This document shows positions 34,786 to 44,524 of a stretch of DNA of 64,000 nt, piece by piece. The translations under genes were made by a program, and so were the position numbers. The DNA comes from CAWFZT01 sp963820415 (GTDB lineage Bacteria > Chloroflexota > Anaerolineae > Anaerolineales > Anaerolineaceae): the NCBI GenBank assembly GCA_963820415.1, contig CAWFZT010000008.1, positions 682,001 to 746,000 on the forward strand. Reading direction: 5' to 3'. Position 1 is the first letter of the stretch; the number at the start of each line of letters is the position of its first letter. The notes beneath the pieces were generated by a model. It saw only the letters and a program-made list of their open reading frames with translations, was not told where the DNA came from and ran no database searches.

Positions 34786-34800
34786 CGAACTGGAAATAAT

Positions 34801-35307
34801 GTGCCTGATCCCTCCCCTGGTTCCTATTCACCCGAAATCGTTGATTTTCTGCACACCCTGGTCTCTTTGCAGAAACGCTTCAAGCTGGGATTACCCGAAA
34901 ACCTGGTTATGCTTAAAACGCGCCTGGATGGATTGAACCTGGCTGAAAAAACCGCGGTCCTGAATGACCTCGACCTTTTCTATTCGGTGGGGATCACCTT
35001 TTCCAGCCATACTGAGCCGGTCAGTATGGGCGAGCTCAGCCACGCCTTGGAAGTTCCGCTCAGCACAGCCACGCGCATCATGGATTGGCTGGTGAAGAAT
35101 GGCTATGCCGAGCGCCTGCCAGATCCAGATGACCGGCGCATCGTGCGCGTGGCGCTGACCCAGTCCGGTAAGGAAATGTACCAGACCATCACTGAATTCT
35201 TTATGGAGCGCATGGAACGAATTATGCGCGAGTTTACCCCACAAGAGCGGCATGACCTGCTGTCTCTGCTATCCCGGGTAGTGGATGCCATAGAAAAAGG
35301 AACCTGA
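34801..35307 (+). CDS. MarR-family transcriptional regulator
   Basis: 168 residues. The winged-helix core is visible: VSMGELSHALEVPLSTATRI (helix-turn-helix), then DWLVKNGYAERLPDPDDRRIVRVAL, the wing with the Asp-Asp-Arg-Arg typical of MarR. GTG 34801 is chosen as start because the open frame upstream (TTG 34774) lies inside the operator and before the likely transcription start. The gene sits 4 bases before an ABC-2 permease gene, so it probably controls that exporter operon and itself. Confidence 0.86.
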   Translation: MPDPSPGSYSPEIVDFLHTLVSLQKRFKLGLPENLVMLKTRLDGLNLAEKTAVLNDLDLFYSVGITFSSHTEPVSMGELSHALEVPLSTATRIMDWLVKNGYAERLPDPDDRRIVRVALTQSGKEMYQTITEFFMERMERIMREFTPQERHDLLSLLSRVVDAIEKGT

Positions 35308-35311
35308 AGCT

Positions 35312-36478
35312 ATGAGACGTTTACGCGCTTTAATGAAAAAAGAGTTCACCCACATGCGCCGTGATCCGCGCACCCTGGTGTTTATCTTTATCATGCCGCT
35401 GCTCCAGTTGATTTTATTAGGTTATGCGACCAATACCGATATCAAAAATATCCCCACCGCCATCTTTGACCTGGATAACAGCCGCGCTAGCCGCGCCCTG
35501 CTGGATGCTTACCGGGTGACCGGCTTTTTTTCATTCGATTACCAGGTGAACAGCCAGGCCGACTTGAACCGCCTGATCGAGGTTGGCAAGGTCAAGGTCG
35601 GCATTATCATACCGGTTGACTATCACATCAAACTGGAGTCCGGGCAGACGGCTGTGGTAGCCATTTTGATCGACGGCTCGGACCCTACCGTGGCCGGCAC
35701 ATTGCTTTCCGCCGCCACCCTGGTCGGGCAGGCTCACGGGACGCTAATCCGTTCCCAACAGCTTGCCAGCCAGGGCTTTTCGGTGAGCGCCGCTTTACCC
35801 CTCGACGTGCGCACGCGCATCCTGTATAACCCTGACTTACTCGGCAGTTACAACCTGGTACCCGGACTGATCGCCATGATCTTGATGATGACCACCACCA
35901 ACCTTACCTCACTTTCCATCGTGCGCGAGCGTGAGCGCGGCACGATCGAGCAGTTGATTGTCACCCCCATCCGCAACTGGGAGCTGGTCATCGCCAAAAT
36001 TACCCCCTACATCCTGGTCTCGATGATGAATACCATAATGGTGCTGATTATAGGCACGGTCTGGTTCCAGGTCCCCATCCGCGGCAGTATATTACTCCTG
36101 CTGGCTTTAACTGGCCTGTATTTGCTGCCCAACCTGGGCATTGGGCTGCTGATTTCAACCTTCGCCCATACCCAGCAAGAAGCCCAGTTCATGACCATGC
36201 CGATCATGCTGCCGTCGATGATGCTTTCAGGCTTCCTTTTTCCCATCTCCTCCATGCCTTTCATTTTGCGATTGATCGGTGATTTCCTTCCCCTGACCTG
36301 GCGTACAAGCTTTACACAGTCTGCGAGCGCAAGGGTTGGGCGCAAGAAGCGCTGGCCTACAATATGCTGGTGGTCGCCTGGCCGAGGATCAAAGAACAGG
36401 CGGGGAAAGGCCCAATGCAAGAGCGGTTGCTTTGATATGGAAAACATATTATGCTCAGATATGAAAATTTCTTCTTGA
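35312..36478 (+). pseudogene. ABC-2 type transporter permease, truncated by the second island
   Basis: Codes a normal ABC-2 permease from MKKEFTHMRRDPRTLVFIFI through the long periplasmic loop to six membrane segments (LVPGLIAMILMMTTTNLTSL, ITPYILVSMMNTIMVLIIG, PIMLPSMMLSGFLFPISS). Normal sequence stops at LIGDFLPLT, about base 36294. The remaining 60 residues (TWRTSFTQSASARVGRKKR onward) come from the wrong frame of an inserted DUF1156 fragment, so the last helix is lost. Exporters of this YhaP/YbhR-like type need an ATPase; the only one nearby is the 3' fragment at 40297. Not functional as it stands. Confidence 0.85.
36295..36435 (+). pseudogene. C-terminal fragment of a DUF1156 DNA methylase
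   Basis: In the frame ending at TGA 36435 the product reads DLAYKLYTVCERKGWAQEA and then LAYNMLVVAWPRIKEQA. This is close to the C-terminus of large DUF1156 methylases (LYTLCERKGWAEEAxxYNxLVxSW). It is glued directly to the truncated permease, in a different frame. No start. It pairs with the N-terminal fragment at 39849-40293, on the other side of the same insert. Confidence 0.65.
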
Positions 36479-36505
36479 AAACTGGTCGGGGTAATTAAAT
36501 CAGAG

Positions 36506-37290
36506 ATGCAAAACTCTCTGCTTGACGTATTTTTAGCCTGCGGAATCACCACATTGTGCTTGCTCATCCTTGTGGCAGCTTTCAGCCCATCAGCAAGGCG
36601 GAAAAGGGCGTTGAATGGCCAAGCCAAGGAAGATTATAAAGTCGCTAGAGGAACGCAGCATCTAATAATACTGCGCCATGCCAGAGACCAGCTGAACCAA
36701 AAAGCCCGAACATTGTCGAGCCAAATTTCATCCAGCCAGGCTCAGGTAAGGCAGCTAGAGCAGCGAAGAGATGCGATCCTTCAACAGCAATTAGGTCTCT
36801 ATATCGCAGAAAATCATTTGAGTGAAATTCCGGGAATTGGGCCAAAATTTAGGGGAGCCCTTCTTTCCCTGGTCGATCAGGTATCCACGACCTTCGAAAT
36901 GCCTCGGCTCACATTAGAGGCATTGGAGCGACCCGCCAGATGGAAATTAATATCTGGATCAAAAAATACGAACAGCAGATACCAATGATGCTACAACAAG
37001 ATTTTCCCGGTAAATTGCAGACCATCCAGACATATTCGAAAGAGATCGTCACGACGAAAACCAAACTGGATGATGTTACCGCCAGGCATTATCAAATCCA
37101 AAGCTGGATTGCGCAGATAAACGAGGAAATAAAGAAACTGGAGCAAGTTAAGCCCCAAAAATTCAAAAGTGTCATGGAAGGGAAGATGCCGACGGATGAT
37201 TCTGTGGAACATTACCTAAAGGGCGTCTTTGCGGAATGGGAGCCGATCCCTGATTGGTTGAAGAAAGCAATGGAGGAATTTAAAAGCTGA
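36506..37290 (+). pseudogene. Coiled-coil protein with helix-hairpin-helix motifs, one frameshift
   Basis: Part 1 (from ATG 36506): an N-terminal membrane helix (LACGITTLCLLILVAAF), a coiled coil rich in Gln and Arg, then IPGIGPKFRGALLSL, a helix-hairpin-helix DNA-binding motif. Part 2 continues in another frame with GIGATRQMEINIWIKK, a second HhH-like hairpin, and a further coiled coil to 37290. One base is missing in the GG run near 36921; this loss differs from the seven +1 cases elsewhere. A DNA-end or branch-binding partner of the SNF2 gene downstream is inferred. It ends at the SNF2 start (TGATG overlap), so the two were one operon. Confidence 0.6.
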
Positions 37291-39795
37291 TGCTGCCCTG
37301 GCTGCGAACTTTAATTTGGGGTGTAGAAACTCAACCGATAATCCTATCTTTTGCTATGGGTATGGATGAAGCCGGGAAGAATATAGTGTTTGTCCGAAGG
37401 GCAGTCGATGGGAAATGGAAGGTTATCCCAGACATTCGTAAATATTGGTCCTACGGGTATCGAGAAGAAGTTGATGAGAAGGAAGGTAAGAATATCTACG
37501 TTCTCAAAGAAGAAGACCGCCAAACACTGATGGCTTTAAAAAGCTTGAACCCGCAACTCAGAGCTGATGGAGCCCTGGTCTTTGAAATCGAGCCTACTGT
37601 TCTCAAATACTTGCGCAAAAAAGAAAACCTGAAAGAATTCTCTCTAGCTAAGCAAATTCAGATTTGTGAGAGTCCCATCCAACCGACAGCAAAAATATCG
37701 TTTGACCCTCAAAAAGGGATGGAAATTGAAACTGGCTATTCACTGGAAGGGGACGAAAAAGTACACCGCCCGGAAGAGCTAAAGTATTGGAAAGACGGAA
37801 AATATGCCCGGGTTGGCAATATTTTTACTCCGTTGAAAGAGTTGAGTGTGAAAGCCAAAGAGCTGATCAGCAGCCCGGTCACTTATATTCTTCCAAAGGA
37901 TATTCCAGAATTTATCTTACGTGACCTGGTCATGATTAAGAAAGAGTTCAACGCAGTATTGACGGACCTTGCCAAACAAGTTCGTGTCATTACTGCGCCT
38001 TTAGAGCCGGTGATCCGGGTGAGTAAAAGCAAAATGGGTTGGCTCGATTTCAATGTTTCATATGCCGCTCAGGGAATCGAACTACCTCATAAACTTCTCA
38101 TGGAGAAAAAAGGTCAACCCTATGTTCAATTGGATGATAAAACCTGGGTAAAAGTTGATCCAAATATTCCTCTGCGGACAGAAAAGGAGTTGGAGGATAT
38201 TGGGGCAGTTCTAACCGAAAACGGCTACAGATTACCTGCTTACGAATTTGCTACATTAGAAGAATTTATAAAAGAGATCGGTGGAAGACCAGAACTTACT
38301 AAGGCCTACCAGGAATTTATCCAACAACTGACCAGTTTTGAGGCCAATGAAAACTTTGGTTTACCTGATCCTATGGAGGTCAATCTAAAAAATCATGGAT
38401 TTATCATGCGCCCTTACCAGCGCTCCGGCATTCATTGGCTAAATTGGTTACGTGCCAATCATCTGCATGGCGTTTTAGCAGACGATATGGGCCTAGGAAA
38501 AACGCTAGAATCACTATGTGCCCTGAGATTAGGATATGAACAAACGAAAACCCAACAGCACAGCCTGGTGATTGCACCTAAGTCTGTGCTAATTCAATGG
38601 GAGCGGGAAATAAAGCGGGTCTATCCTGAAATGAGGTTATATATCTATCATGGTTCGAATTGAACAACCGATATCTTTCGCTCTAGTTTACCTTTTATTA
38701 TCATTACGACTTACGATATGGTCGTGCGAGATCTTGATGAATTCTCTAAAATTCCATTTTATTATCTAATTCTTGATGAAGCCACCCGGATTAAAGAATC
38801 CTGATGCTCAACGCACACAAGCGATTAAAGCATTAAACGCTGTTCATCGTCTGGCTCTGTCTGGCACGCCCGTCGAAAATCGTCCCTCCGAGTTATGGTC
38901 TTTATTTGATTTCTTGATGCGGGGTCATTTGGGCAAGTATGGTACTTTCGAACGGTTATATGAAAATTCGATTATGAGAGGTGACCGAGAGAGCTGCTGT
39001 ATACCTGGGCAATAGAGTTAAGCCTTTTTTATTACGCCGTAAAAAAGAAAATGTAGCCAAAGACTTGCCAGAAAAAATAGTTATTACAGAATGGTGTAGT
39101 CTCACCGTTGAACAAAAAAAGTTGTATGGAGCAATAATAGAGGAAATACAAAAGATTCGAGAGGCACTTCGACAAGGAGAAAATGTAAACTATACAACAA
39201 GTATATTGCCGATCCTATTACGTCTCAAACAGGTATGTGATCACCCAGCCCTGATTACCAAGGTGACTAACCCAATCTACGGACGGTCCGAGAAATTTGA
39301 TTGGATCATGGAAAAAATCGAGGAAATTTGTGAAGGAAATGAACAGGTGGTTGTTTTCAGTCATTTTCTAGATATGCTGACACTTCTTGAATTAGGGATC
39401 AAAGAAAAAAAACTTTCTTATATTCGGATTGATGGGAGTGTTGACAATAGACAAGCTTTAATAGACATTTTCAATAAAGGCGACGCCAGGATAGCACTTC
39501 TAAGTTTAATGGCAACAGGATATGGAATTAACATGACTGCTGCCAACCATGTCATTCACGCCGATCGTTGGTGGAACCTGCCGTCGAAGATCAGGCGACT
39601 GATCGGGTTCACCGAATTGGGCAAAATAAAACGGTTTACGTTCACCACATTCTGACTGAAGGCACCTTAGAGGAGAAAATCAATATTTTGCTGGAAGAAA
39701 AGCGCGGCATTTCTGATCAGATTTTTAACGCTGCAAGTGGAGCCCAAAAATGGACAAGGGAAGAGCTACTTGAAATATTACGACCGTTGGATTAA
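37290..39795 (+). pseudogene. SNF2-family helicase, heavily damaged
   Basis: Clearly a SNF2 helicase by homology: RPYQRSGIHWLNWLRANHL, LADDMGLGKTLESL (Walker A), YYLILDEA (motif II), LALSGTPVENRPSELWSLFD, KPFLLRRKKE, and DRVHRIGQNKT (motif VI). An N-terminal region of about 340 residues precedes it. The frame has at least four lesions: TGA after YIYHGSN (38661-38663), a shift near RIKNP (about 38800), a shift near 38985, and a shift near 39580 before AVEDQATDRVHR. This is true decay and not a single error. Composition is AT-rich relative to the flanks. Confidence 0.88.
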
Positions 39796-39848
39796 GACTA
39801 GAAATTCATGGAAATTTGTTGATTTAAGTAGTACTAAAGGTGATCAAG

Positions 39849-40293
39849 TGACGTTCGCTCGAAAGCTGATCGAGGTATCACTTCCTCTGGAGGCAATAAA
39901 GGATGCTTGTGTAGATGAAAAATTCATCCGCACTGGTCATCGGGCCAATCTGCACGAATGGTGGTCTCGTAAGCCACTCGTCGCAGCTCGCGGTCTGTTC
40001 TTTTTGCCTCATTGGTGGATGACCCTTCTGAATATTTAGATAACGAATCTGCCATTCTGGAAGAGCGAGAACGGCTTTTCCGAATTCCGGAACAACTTGC
40101 TCGTTGGGAGAATAGCGACAATCAAGCTATTCTGGATAAAGCAAGGCTTGAAATTGCCCGTAGCCTGTGCGGCGAGAAAGAAATTCCTCTACCTTATTGG
40201 GCGCGCTGCAGAAATCAAATTCCTGAATGAACACGCACCTACTGTCATGGATCCCTTTCCGGCGGTGGCGATTTGAAGCGCAGAGATTAGGGC
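39849..40293 (+). pseudogene. N-terminal fragment of a DUF1156 DNA methylase
   Basis: Across frames it reads ARKLIEVSLPLEAIKDACVD, then GHRANLHEWWSRKPLVAARG, which is the DUF1156 start with its WWxRRPL motif. Next come DDPSEYLDNESAILEERERLF, FLNEHAPTVMDPF and a garbled FAGGG motif near 40255, with EAQRLGLR at the end. At least two frame changes are present. It stops abruptly in an ABC ATPase at about 40294. The middle and most of the catalytic part are missing; the C-terminal piece lies at 36295-36435. Confidence 0.7.
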
Positions 40294-40296
40294 TGC

Positions 40297-40779
40297 GCCC
40301 TGGTGCATAAACCTCCCCTGATCTTCTTGGACGAACCAACCAGTGGGGTGGACCCGGTGGCGCGGCGTGAGTTCTGGGATTTGATCTACCAGCTTGCCGA
40401 TGAGGGTACGACCATTTTTGTCACCACCCACTACATGGACGAGGCCGAGCATTGCAGCCGGGTGGGCTTTATGCACAGCGGGCGCCTGCTGGCCTTCGAT
40501 TCCCCGCACGATCTAAAAAGGCATCACCTGCAAGGGGCGGCCTGGGCGATTGACGTCAGTCCGCTGCTGGAAGCCGTGGAGGTTTTGAGCCAGACCGCTG
40601 GGATCGTCCAGGCGCGCCTGCACGGCGACCAGGCGCAGGTCATTGTAGCTGGGGGCGGGTGGACGCCGGAATCGCTTACGTTAGAACTGGCCGGCAAGAA
40701 ATTGACCGTCACAGGCATTGAGACCGTCGAGCCGACCCTGGAGGACGTGTTCACATTGATGGCTCACCAGAAAGTCTGA
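40297..40779 (+). pseudogene. ABC transporter ATPase, C-terminal half only
   Basis: From ALVHKPPLIFLDEPTSGVDP (Walker B) through HYMDEAEHC (H-loop) to a C-terminal domain ending TVEPTLEDVFTLMAHQKV, an ABC ATPase of the drug-export (ABC-2 partner) type. Walker A, the Q-loop and the signature are absent, lost at the island edge near 40294. It is the probable partner of the truncated permease at 35312, so the exporter was disrupted by the insertion. Confidence 0.85.
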
Positions 40780-40842
40780 ACTAAAACTTAGATTTTGGAC
40801 ACCCCAAAATTTGGTGGCAATGAACAAGAAAGGATCAAGCAC

Positions 40843-41775
40843 ATGGAAACAGCACCGGTTGAAATGGTCGAGATGGGCGCCAGCGGCCTGCAAACCAGCC
40901 CGCTGGGTATTGGCACCAACCGCTGGGGTTCCAACGGAAAGCCAGAGGCGGGGCTGCGCAGCACGTTCGAAGCCGCCCTCGACCTGGGCATCAACTTGTT
41001 CGATACGGCTGAGATTTACAGCATGGGCGGTTCAGAGCGTACCTTGGGCCAGTTTCTGCCGGATGCCACCCACCATGCGGTGATTACCAGCAAATACGCC
41101 CCCCTGCCCTGGCGTTCGGCCAGGAAAGGCCTGCTTCCTGCCCTCAAGGCCAGCCTGGCGCGCCTCAACCTTACCCGGGTAGACCTGTACCTGGTGCACT
41201 GGCCGCTCCCGCCGGTCAGGATCGAGACCTGGATGGAAGCCATGGCCGAGGCGGTCGAATCCGGGCTGGCTCTGGCGGCCGGGGTGTCCAATTTCAGCCC
41301 GGCGCAGATGCGCCAGGCGCACGCCGCCCTAGCAAAACACCATATCGCCCTGGCCTGCAACCAGGTCGACTACAGCCTGTTGAACCGCCAACCCGAGCGC
41401 AGCGGCCTGCTCAAAACCTGCCGTGAGCTGGGGGTTAGCCTGGTGGCCTACCGCCCGGTCCACGGCGGCCTGCTGACCGGCAAATACACCGCCCAAAACA
41501 TGCCCGCTGGACCGCGCGGCTGGATGTACAGCCGGGGAACCCTGGCGCGCATCCGACCCCTGGTCGATTTATTACGCCAATTCGGAGAAGCGCACGGCGG
41601 TAAAACCCCATCCCAGGCTGCCCTCAACTGGCTGATTTGCAAGGGCGCCTTACCCATCCCCGGGGCGCACAGTGTGAAGCATGTGCAGGAAAACGCCGGG
41701 GCTTTGGGCTGGCGTCTCAGCGACGAGGAAGTGACGCGCCTGGACGCAGCCGAAGAAAGTCTCCACCGCCGCTAA
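40843..41775 (+). CDS. Aldo/keto reductase
   Basis: 310 residues from ATG 40843 (AAAGGATCAAGCAC precedes it; an upstream TTG at 40795 is less likely). AKR TIM barrel: ASGLQTSPLGIGTNRWG, ALDLGINLFDTAEIYSMGGSE (catalytic Asp and Tyr), ITSKYAPL (Lys), VDLYLVHWPLP (His), GVSNFSPAQM, NQVDYSLLNR, PIPGAHSVKHVQENAGAL (phosphate-binding end). The substrate is unknown. It overlaps the stop of the convergent Hsp70 gene by 4 bases. Confidence 0.92.
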   Translation: METAPVEMVEMGASGLQTSPLGIGTNRWGSNGKPEAGLRSTFEAALDLGINLFDTAEIYSMGGSERTLGQFLPDATHHAVITSKYAPLPWRSARKGLLPALKASLARLNLTRVDLYLVHWPLPPVRIETWMEAMAEAVESGLALAAGVSNFSPAQMRQAHAALAKHHIALACNQVDYSLLNRQPERSGLLKTCRELGVSLVAYRPVHGGLLTGKYTAQNMPAGPRGWMYSRGTLARIRPLVDLLRQFGEAHGGKTPSQAALNWLICKGALPIPGAHSVKHVQENAGALGWRLSDEEVTRLDAAEESLHRR

Positions 41776-43109
41776 AGAGTTTCCATCTGGTGGGCTTTGA
41801 TCGCCAGCCCGGCGGTCACGCTGCTGAAAAGGTCGGAAGTCTTGAGGCGTTGGCTGCCGAAGATACCGCCCAGCATCTCCGAAAAGGCCGGGATGCTGGA
41901 GGAGCCGCCGGTCTTCACCACGGCATCGATCTGGCAGGCTTCCAGGCCCGAGGCGGCCAGCGTATCCAGCAGCACCTGTTTGATCTGCTCCTGATAATCG
42001 TGGATATCGAATTCGAACTGGGCGCGCGTGTACAGCTCCCAGATATCCATATCTTTCTCGGCCAGGCTGATCACCGCCGCCCCCTGGCTGGAAAGGGCAA
42101 TCTTGGCGCCTTCGACATGGTTGTAAAAGGAAAAGGCCAGGTCGTTGAAGATCAGCGATTCGAGCGCCTTCAGCCTGACCGGCGCCTCGCCCAGGCGGAT
42201 AGCTTTTTCCAGCTTATGGCGCGCCTGGGGGGTGCTCAGCTCGGGCAGGGCGATCCAGTCCGAAACCGTGTTGACGAGCTCGAGGATATCCCGCTGGTGG
42301 TCGATCAAGCCTTTGCCGAAATGCGGCAGGAGCCGTTTCTGAATGATGGCCTGGTCGAAGTCGCTCCCGGCAATGCCGATCCCGCCGCTGGCGTACACCT
42401 GCCGGTCGTGCGGGTCGCCCAGGCGCATGATGGTGATATCCAGCGTGCCGCCGCCAAAATCGAAGATCAGCACGGTCTGCGGCCGGTCGAGCGACATCTC
42501 GTAAAATAAGGCCGCTGCCACCGGCTCGAGCTCAAAATCCACCTGTTGGAAGCCGGCCTGGTTGGCCGCCTGGCGCAGTGTGTCCTCAGCCGCTTGGTCC
42601 TGTTGGGGGTTTGGCGAGAACTTGACCGGCCGGCCGAGCGTCACGGCGCTGATCCTGTCGTGCAGGAGCGCCTCGGCGCGTTTTTTTAGCTCACGCAGGT
42701 AGAGGGCGATGATGTCCGCCAGGCTGAAATAGCGTTCGAAGATGTCTGTACCGGTGTAGTTCTCGGAGCGCAGAGCGGTTTTGATGAACTGCAACAGCCG
42801 GCCGGGGCGCAGCTCGTCCACATAGACGAAGACGTCCGTGACATAGTCCATCTCGGCGCCGTGATAATCGATCTCGCCGGCCCATTTTTTGACGAAGCGC
42901 CGGGCCCGGTTGACGTTGTGCCGGTAATACAGCTCAATGGCTTCCTGCCCGATGTAGGTGCGGTGGTCCTTGGTGATATACAGGATACTCTTGACCACCT
43001 CGGGCACGCTGTTACGCCGGTCGACCGGTAAAAGGCGCACCTGGCTGCCGTCGCTGACCGCCACGCCGGAATTGGAGGTGCCGAAATCGATGCCGACGCG
43101 CAGGCTCAA
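41772..43109 (-). CDS. Hsp70-family ATPase of the short (YegD-like) type
   Basis: 445 residues, nucleotide-binding domain only. Phosphate 1 loop GIDFGTSNSGVAV, phosphate 2 FDFGGGTLDITI, adenosine region VVKTGGSSSIPAF. The substrate-binding domain of DnaK is absent. The start is TTG 43109, chosen because GGGAGG lies 6 bases before it and because the frame upstream belongs to the previous gene. It overlaps that gene by 4 bases (TTGA), so both are translated as a unit. It probably works with the propeller protein rather than as a general chaperone. Confidence 0.87.
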   Translation of the reverse strand: MSLRVGIDFGTSNSGVAVSDGSQVRLLPVDRRNSVPEVVKSILYITKDHRTYIGQEAIELYYRHNVNRARRFVKKWAGEIDYHGAEMDYVTDVFVYVDELRPGRLLQFIKTALRSENYTGTDIFERYFSLADIIALYLRELKKRAEALLHDRISAVTLGRPVKFSPNPQQDQAAEDTLRQAANQAGFQQVDFELEPVAAALFYEMSLDRPQTVLIFDFGGGTLDITIMRLGDPHDRQVYASGGIGIAGSDFDQAIIQKRLLPHFGKGLIDHQRDILELVNTVSDWIALPELSTPQARHKLEKAIRLGEAPVRLKALESLIFNDLAFSFYNHVEGAKIALSSQGAAVISLAEKDMDIWELYTRAQFEFDIHDYQEQIKQVLLDTLAASGLEACQIDAVVKTGGSSSIPAFSEMLGGIFGSQRLKTSDLFSSVTAGLAIKAHQMETL

Positions 43110-44354
43110 GTCTCGCCTCCCGGCAGGGCCGGCGCTCCCGGCACTCCCGGCCCTACCGGCGGGCGCGGCAGGCGGAAGCTGGTGAAGGCGAGGATCTGCG
43201 CCGGGGCCTGGCCTGGCAGCAGCGATCCGGTGGCGAACAGGTCGCTCATCTGGTAAGCCACCACGTCCCCGTCGCTTTTCAAAACCAGGCCCCAATCGTT
43301 TTCGTCCACGGCGGCCGCCCCCACGATGCGCACGCCAGAGTTCGCGTCTTTCACGCGAGAGCAGCGCCTGGCCCTTGGTCTTGAACGAGACGGCTTGCTC
43401 CAGCCAGGCGGCGTCGCGCAGGACGGCCTTGCCGGTCTGGGTGGCGATTATCAGCGAGGGTTTCTTGCCCAGGGTAAACGTGCTGACGATATGGTCGCCG
43501 GTATCCAGGCGCATGACCTCTTCGATGGCGACCGGCAGGCGCTCGACCAGCATGCTGAAGAAGAAGCCCTGCTGGCTGACCATGCCGAAGCGCTCCTGCT
43601 TGCTGCCGGCCAGGACCAGGCTGCACATCTTATCCGAGCGCTGGATCACACCGGCGCCCAGGTAGGCGTTGGCGATGTAGGTTTGCAGGGAGGCCTGGCG
43701 GATCTTTTTCACGAAGCCTTTCCGGCTGGTCTGGATGCAGAACTCGTACAGCGCCATGCGTGAAATCGGCAGTACGACTGCCAGTTCTTCGCTGGCGCGC
43801 GGCTCCTGCATATATGCCTGCTCCCAATCCAGGTTTTCCCGGCTGAGGGCCGGGATACCGGTGACCGGCAGGGTGGCGGTGCGCCCGCTGTCGAAGACGA
43901 AGAGCAGCTCTTCCTGCGTGCTGGTGACCAGCAGGTTGGGCGGGAGGCCGTCCGGGGCAATCACGCCGTGGAAATTGGCCACCGCGCCCGCTGATACCAG
44001 CTCGTCCGGCGGCAGCTCGACCCGCAGCACCAGGCCGCCTGGCGTAAAGGCCAGCAGGCTGAGGGTTTCGGCGGCCGCAGGCCGGGCCGGCTCAGCCAGC
44101 AAGCCCGGCAGTGGTTCTGCGCCACTCACCTGGCGCTTGAGCAGCTCGAGCTGGTATTCCAAACTGGCGATGCGGCTCTCATATTCTTCCACCTTTTTTT
44201 CAGAGACCAGGGCGATATTTTCAGCGCGCAGCTCTTCGTTGCGGCGAGTCAATTCCTCCAAACGGCTGGCAATGTAGCGGAGGATCAAAGGCGCCGAAGC
44301 CGGCCTTTGCTCCACCTCGCGCACCCATTCCTCAATCTTGTCGGGGTTGATCAA
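43106..44354 (-). CDS. Coiled-coil plus beta-propeller-like protein (GyrA-C-like repeats), one apparent frameshift
   Basis: Start TTG 44354 with GGGAG upstream. Residues 1-80 are a coiled coil (LEELTRRNEELRAENIALV). After a linker, repeated strand units follow (SDKMCSLVLAGSKQERFGMV, PSLIIATQTGKAVLRD, SGVRIVGAAAVDENDWGLVL), which resemble the repeats of the GyrA C-terminal DNA-wrapping propeller. The last repeat is in another frame; removing one base in CTCTCGCGTG near 43350 restores a 415-residue protein ending ALPGGET. No gyrase catalytic domain. Its stop overlaps the Hsp70 start, implying a functional pair. The role is unknown. Confidence 0.72.
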
Positions 44355-44374
44355 GATAATCTCCCTGATATCTT

Positions 44375-44518
44375 GGCGTCTGTCATCCTGAGGCTTGGCG
44401 ACGCTCGGCAGCGCACCCGACGCTCGTCAGCGCACCCGAAGGGGTGAGGGGTGTGCGCCAAGGGCGTCACCTCCTCCGCAAAGCCTCCGGGGGTCTGCGA
44501 GAATGACGCCCTCCTCAC
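44375..44518. repeat. Dispersed non-coding repeat
   Basis: Bounded by GTCATCCTG and, inverted, GAGAATGAC. Contains a hairpin-prone unit CAGCGCACCCGAAGGGGTG, whose inverse is at about 57698-57716. It fills the gap between the propeller and Gfo/Idh genes. It shares outer words with the element at 1993-2193. Confidence 0.5.
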
Positions 44519-44524
44519 CCGGGT

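Noticed and set aside
34774..34800. TTG start of MarR at 34774
   Set aside because: It lies inside the operator palindrome, at or before the likely transcription start.
41772..44354. Single 860-residue fusion of propeller and Hsp70
   Set aside because: The joining segment is Arg/Gly-rich wrong-frame sequence; a frameshift and a separate TTG start with GGGAGG explain it better.
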